Source of the DNA: Caldifarciminota bacterium
GTDB taxonomy: Bacteria > Hydrothermota > Tepidihabitantia > B3-TA06
Direction: 5' to 3'
Length of the DNA: 7,484 nucleotides
NCBI GenBank assembly: GCA_014729665.1
Contig: WJJO01000263.1
Location: 1-7,484, forward strand
In this document: one piece after another, positions 5,783 to 7,484 of the stretch
Numbering within the stretch: position 1 is the first letter of the stretch
Layout: every line of letters begins with the position of its first letter
Translations under genes and position numbers: made by a program
The notes under the pieces: generated by a model
Databases searched by the model: none
Told to the model about the DNA's origin: nothing
The model's input: only the letters and a program-made list of their open reading frames with translations

Positions 5783-5811
5783 TTGACATATCTCCTTTAA
5801 TCTGCTAGTAT
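5783..5811 (+). promoter_or_regulatory. Promoter of the secreted multi-domain protein gene
   Basis: TTGACA (5783-5788), a 17-bp spacer and TAGTAT (5806-5811), preceded by TGC (5803-5805), which fits an extended -10. The predicted start near 5818 gives a leader of about 70 bases before the ATG at 5889. Confidence 0.6.
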
Positions 5812-5877
5812 GCAGAGTAAGTGTTAGAGTGCTGTGGGCCGTTTGCGGTGAGCTGTAAGCGGAAAGCGTTAAATCCC

Positions 5878-5883
5878 AGGAGG
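5878..5883 (+). promoter_or_regulatory. Ribosome binding site AGGAGG
   Basis: A full-consensus AGGAGG, five bases before the ATG at 5889. It fixes that start. Confidence 0.8.
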
Positions 5884-5888
5884 ATAAG

Positions 5889-7151
5889 ATGAGAAGAGTT
5901 GGCATATTGATAGTTTTGCCTCTATTGCTTATTGGTCTTGAGCGTGTGAACCTTATTAAAGATCATAGTTTCGAAAAGGATAGCGAGGTATGGCATACGA
6001 GGTTAGGTGGAACAGGTTTCCCGAATTTCGTAGCAATTGTTAAACGCCACGATTCCGCAAATGCCTATTCTAGAAGTTTTTCAGGTTCTGGTGATAACCG
6101 ACCTAAACCCTCTAATACGTGGTCCAAATATAATGAAAATACTTACCTCACACAAGGATTTATCGGCTCAAAAGTGTTAACTGATATAGATAGTCTATCA
6201 TTAGCATTTTCAATAATTTCTCGCAATAATCGTTTTGAGGAATTATTTTGTGCAGGTATATATCTCCATTTGAATGCTCATAAAGAGAATTATTGGAAAG
6301 TAGGATTTTTTTTAAAGGCTGAAGATCTTCCAAGTGGCGTTTCACCTCCATTGGTACATCTAAAAGGAATTTCATTTTCTGAGGATACTATGTGGCATTT
6401 GTTAGAAAAGAGTATCTTCAATGATATAGATGAATACGAATTGGAGTCTATACCACAAGACGCGACCTTGGATAGTGTGATTTTACAGGGGATTTCAAAT
6501 CATTGGGTTGATGGTTGGCGTGGCCAGAAGGTATTCTGGGACGACGTGCGTTTAATGGGCTACGCCGATTACGATGTTGGTGTTAAGGAAATCCTCGAAG
6601 GAATTGAAGATACCTCAGGCTACACACCCTTTGCCCACATAAATAACTTTGGCCGCGAACCTGCAGACTTTGCAGTAGTAGCAGAGATACTGCAAGGCGA
6701 AACACAGGTATACAAGGACTCATTCGACTGGTCACTGCCATCAGACACCGAAGACACAGTGTCCTTCTCCACCTTCACTCCACCGGACACCGGAATCTAC
6801 ACCCTGCGTATCTACACCGTTATGGAACCCGATGAATCCGACGCTGATGACGAGAAGACAAAGGAACTGCACTTCACAGCTATATCCGAACCCGTGACAC
6901 CCATAATCCTTCTCGACCTGAAGGTTAATCCGATATGTACCCGTGGAGTTTTGAAGGTTTCCTTCGAAACTCCAAAAGGTCAGGTTGTAAACCTGACCTT
7001 ATTCGATTGCTCGGGCAGACGTGTGGGCGCGAAGCAGGTCAGGGGGTATGGGTTGGCTGAGTTTGGCTCGGAGCTGTCGGCTGGGGTGTATCTGGTTAGG
7101 TTACAATCCGGCAGCCTTGAGGTGAAGAGGAAGGTTGTGGTGGTAGAATAG
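5889..7151 (+). CDS. Secreted protein with CBM-like N-terminus and probable T9SS C-terminal sorting domain
   Basis: A 420-residue exported protein of unknown function. Residues 4-17 are a hydrophobic signal segment (GILIVLPLLLIGL) without a clear AxA cleavage site. Residues about 20-225 resemble a jelly-roll carbohydrate-binding module: the start NLIKDHSFEKDSEVW and the end GQKVFWDDVRLMGY match the N.G.FE...W and F.DDV.L bookends of CBM4/9-like domains. Residues about 227-330 look like a CARDB-type beta domain (ADYDVGVKEILEG, INNFGREPADFAVVAEI, DTGIYTLRIYTV). Residues about 338-420 look like a Por/T9SS type A sorting domain (VNLTLFDCSGRRV, LSAGVYLVRLQSG, final KRKVVVVE). It has its own promoter. 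GC content is about 32% over 6121-6420 but about 50% over 6541-6840, with the change near the end of the first domain, so the gene looks like a mosaic. Domain names are from pattern memory; secretion is likely, ligand unknown. Confidence 0.75.
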   Translation: MRRVGILIVLPLLLIGLERVNLIKDHSFEKDSEVWHTRLGGTGFPNFVAIVKRHDSANAYSRSFSGSGDNRPKPSNTWSKYNENTYLTQGFIGSKVLTDIDSLSLAFSIISRNNRFEELFCAGIYLHLNAHKENYWKVGFFLKAEDLPSGVSPPLVHLKGISFSEDTMWHLLEKSIFNDIDEYELESIPQDATLDSVILQGISNHWVDGWRGQKVFWDDVRLMGYADYDVGVKEILEGIEDTSGYTPFAHINNFGREPADFAVVAEILQGETQVYKDSFDWSLPSDTEDTVSFSTFTPPDTGIYTLRIYTVMEPDESDADDEKTKELHFTAISEPVTPIILLDLKVNPICTRGVLKVSFETPKGQVVNLTLFDCSGRRVGAKQVRGYGLAEFGSELSAGVYLVRLQSGSLEVKRKVVVVE

Positions 7152-7153
7152 GG

Positions 7154-7214
7154 GTTTTCTCCTCCCCCTTAAATCTCCAATGGAGATTAGCCCTCACACC
7201 GAGGAGGGGGAAAC
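7154..7214. repeat. Nested inverted repeat after the secreted protein gene
   Basis: A perfect hairpin AATCTCC-AAT-GGAGATT (7172-7188) lies inside two longer arms. The outer arms are GTTT plus a CTCCTCCCCC tract on the left (7154-7168) and a GAGGAGGGGG tract plus AAAC on the right (7201-7214), which can pair in two registers. It begins 3 bases after the stop codon, so it may act as a terminator, but the symmetric purine/pyrimidine arms also look like a dispersed intergenic repeat. Copies elsewhere cannot be tested from this window. Confidence 0.5.
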
Positions 7215-7259
7215 ATAGTTTCTTAAGAATGAGGTAAAAGCGGTCTTTAGGTGCTTTCA

Positions 7260-7312
7260 GGGTCCTCGTACGAATGCGCAGCAGTCGTGTGAGGTATATT
7301 TTCGGGGGACCC
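7260..7312. other. Possible structured element in the gap before tRNA-Leu
   Basis: GGGTCCTC (7260-7267) can pair with GGGGACCC (7305-7312) with one G-U pair. Inside it, ACGA (7270-7273) pairs with TCGT (7285-7288), with wobble extensions. No promoter or known RNA family is recognised. It could be a small RNA, a terminator remnant or chance. The rest of 7215-7351 shows nothing else clear. Confidence 0.2.
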
Positions 7313-7351
7313 AGGAAGTCGCGCAGCGTATGTTTGGGGTCAAAATTACCA

Positions 7352-7380
7352 TTGACATCCCGTGTCTATGGCATTAAAAT
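7352..7380 (+). promoter_or_regulatory. Promoter of tRNA-Leu
   Basis: TTGACA (7352-7357), a 17-bp spacer and TAAAAT (7375-7380), 11 of 12 bases matching consensus. Transcription would begin near 7387, only about three bases before the mature tRNA 5' end, so very little 5' leader would need removal. Confidence 0.75.
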
Positions 7381-7389
7381 AAAGCCTCA

Positions 7390-7473
7390 GCCGGGATGGT
7401 GGAATTGGTAGACACAAGGGACTTAAAATCCCTCGGGAGTGATCCCGTGCCGGTTCGAGTCCGGCTCCCGGTA
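7390..7473 (+). tRNA. tRNA-Leu (anticodon UAA)
   Basis: A complete 84-base class II tRNA that decodes UUA (and UUG by wobble). The acceptor stem is GCCGGGA (7390-7396) with TCCCGGT (7466-7472), and the discriminator is A7473, as expected for leucine. The D-stem is GTG/CAC. The anticodon stem AGGGA/TCCCT encloses loop CTTAAAA with TAA at 7424-7426. The long variable arm is CGGGA-GTGA-TCCCG, diagnostic of Leu/Ser/Tyr, and the T-arm is GCCGG-TTCGAGT-CCGGC. The first acceptor pair is G-U rather than G-C. The 3' CCA is not encoded, so a CCA-adding enzyme is required. Confidence 0.95.
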
Positions 7474-7484
7474 TTGTGAAAGAC

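Noticed and set aside
7220..7229. 10-base palindrome TTCTTAAGAA
   Set aside because: There is no room for a hairpin loop, and a palindrome this short is expected by chance.
7152..7389. CRISPR array or attachment site beside the tRNA
   Set aside because: The inverted repeats are not regularly spaced direct repeats, no integrase is seen, and no second copy of the tRNA 3' end is present.

Overview
The window reads as a stretch of a Gram-negative (diderm) bacterial chromosome. The evidence is two lipoproteins with clear lipoboxes, a protein that looks like an outer-membrane beta-barrel fused to a protease, and a secreted protein ending in what looks like a type IX secretion (Por) C-terminal sorting domain. 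That mix suggests the FCB group or a related uncultured phylum such as candidate division WOR-3. This placement is inferred from gene style only; no ribosomal RNA or marker protein is present. Four promoters carry a perfect TTGACA -35 box with 16-17 bp spacing, and Shine-Dalgarno sites are strong throughout.

Layout. 1-433 (+) is the 3' end of a zinc-type alcohol dehydrogenase (MDR family). 552-851 (-) is a small two-helix DUF4190 membrane protein. 945-4836 (-) is a tight three-gene operon, transcribed from 4836 down to 945: a secreted caspase-like (C14) protein with an N-terminal barrel-like domain, then two tandem paralogous lipoproteins, each with two PEGA domains followed by an FGE/SUMF1-type domain. 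4837-5171 holds back-to-back divergent promoters and a long leader. 5172-5720 (+) is a cytoplasmic coiled-coil protein resembling the sll1863 stress-protein family with its coiled-coil unit duplicated. 5889-7151 (+) is a secreted multi-domain protein whose 5' half is much AT-richer than its 3' half. 7152-7389 has no gene but contains inverted repeats and a tRNA promoter. 7390-7473 is tRNA-Leu(UAA).

How the genes may work together. The operon is the most notable part. Gaps of 3 and 10 bp, one near-consensus promoter and export signals on all three products point to an envelope complex. I infer that an eight-stranded barrel anchors a caspase protease in the periplasm, together with two lipid-anchored proteins. 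Their FGE-like folds lack the catalytic cysteine pair of true formylglycine-generating enzymes and are more likely binding modules, substrates or regulators. The DUF4190 gene lies 93 bp downstream on the same strand with no clear terminator between, so it may be a fourth member. The function of this set (envelope stress proteolysis, conflict or sensing) cannot be decided from the sequence.
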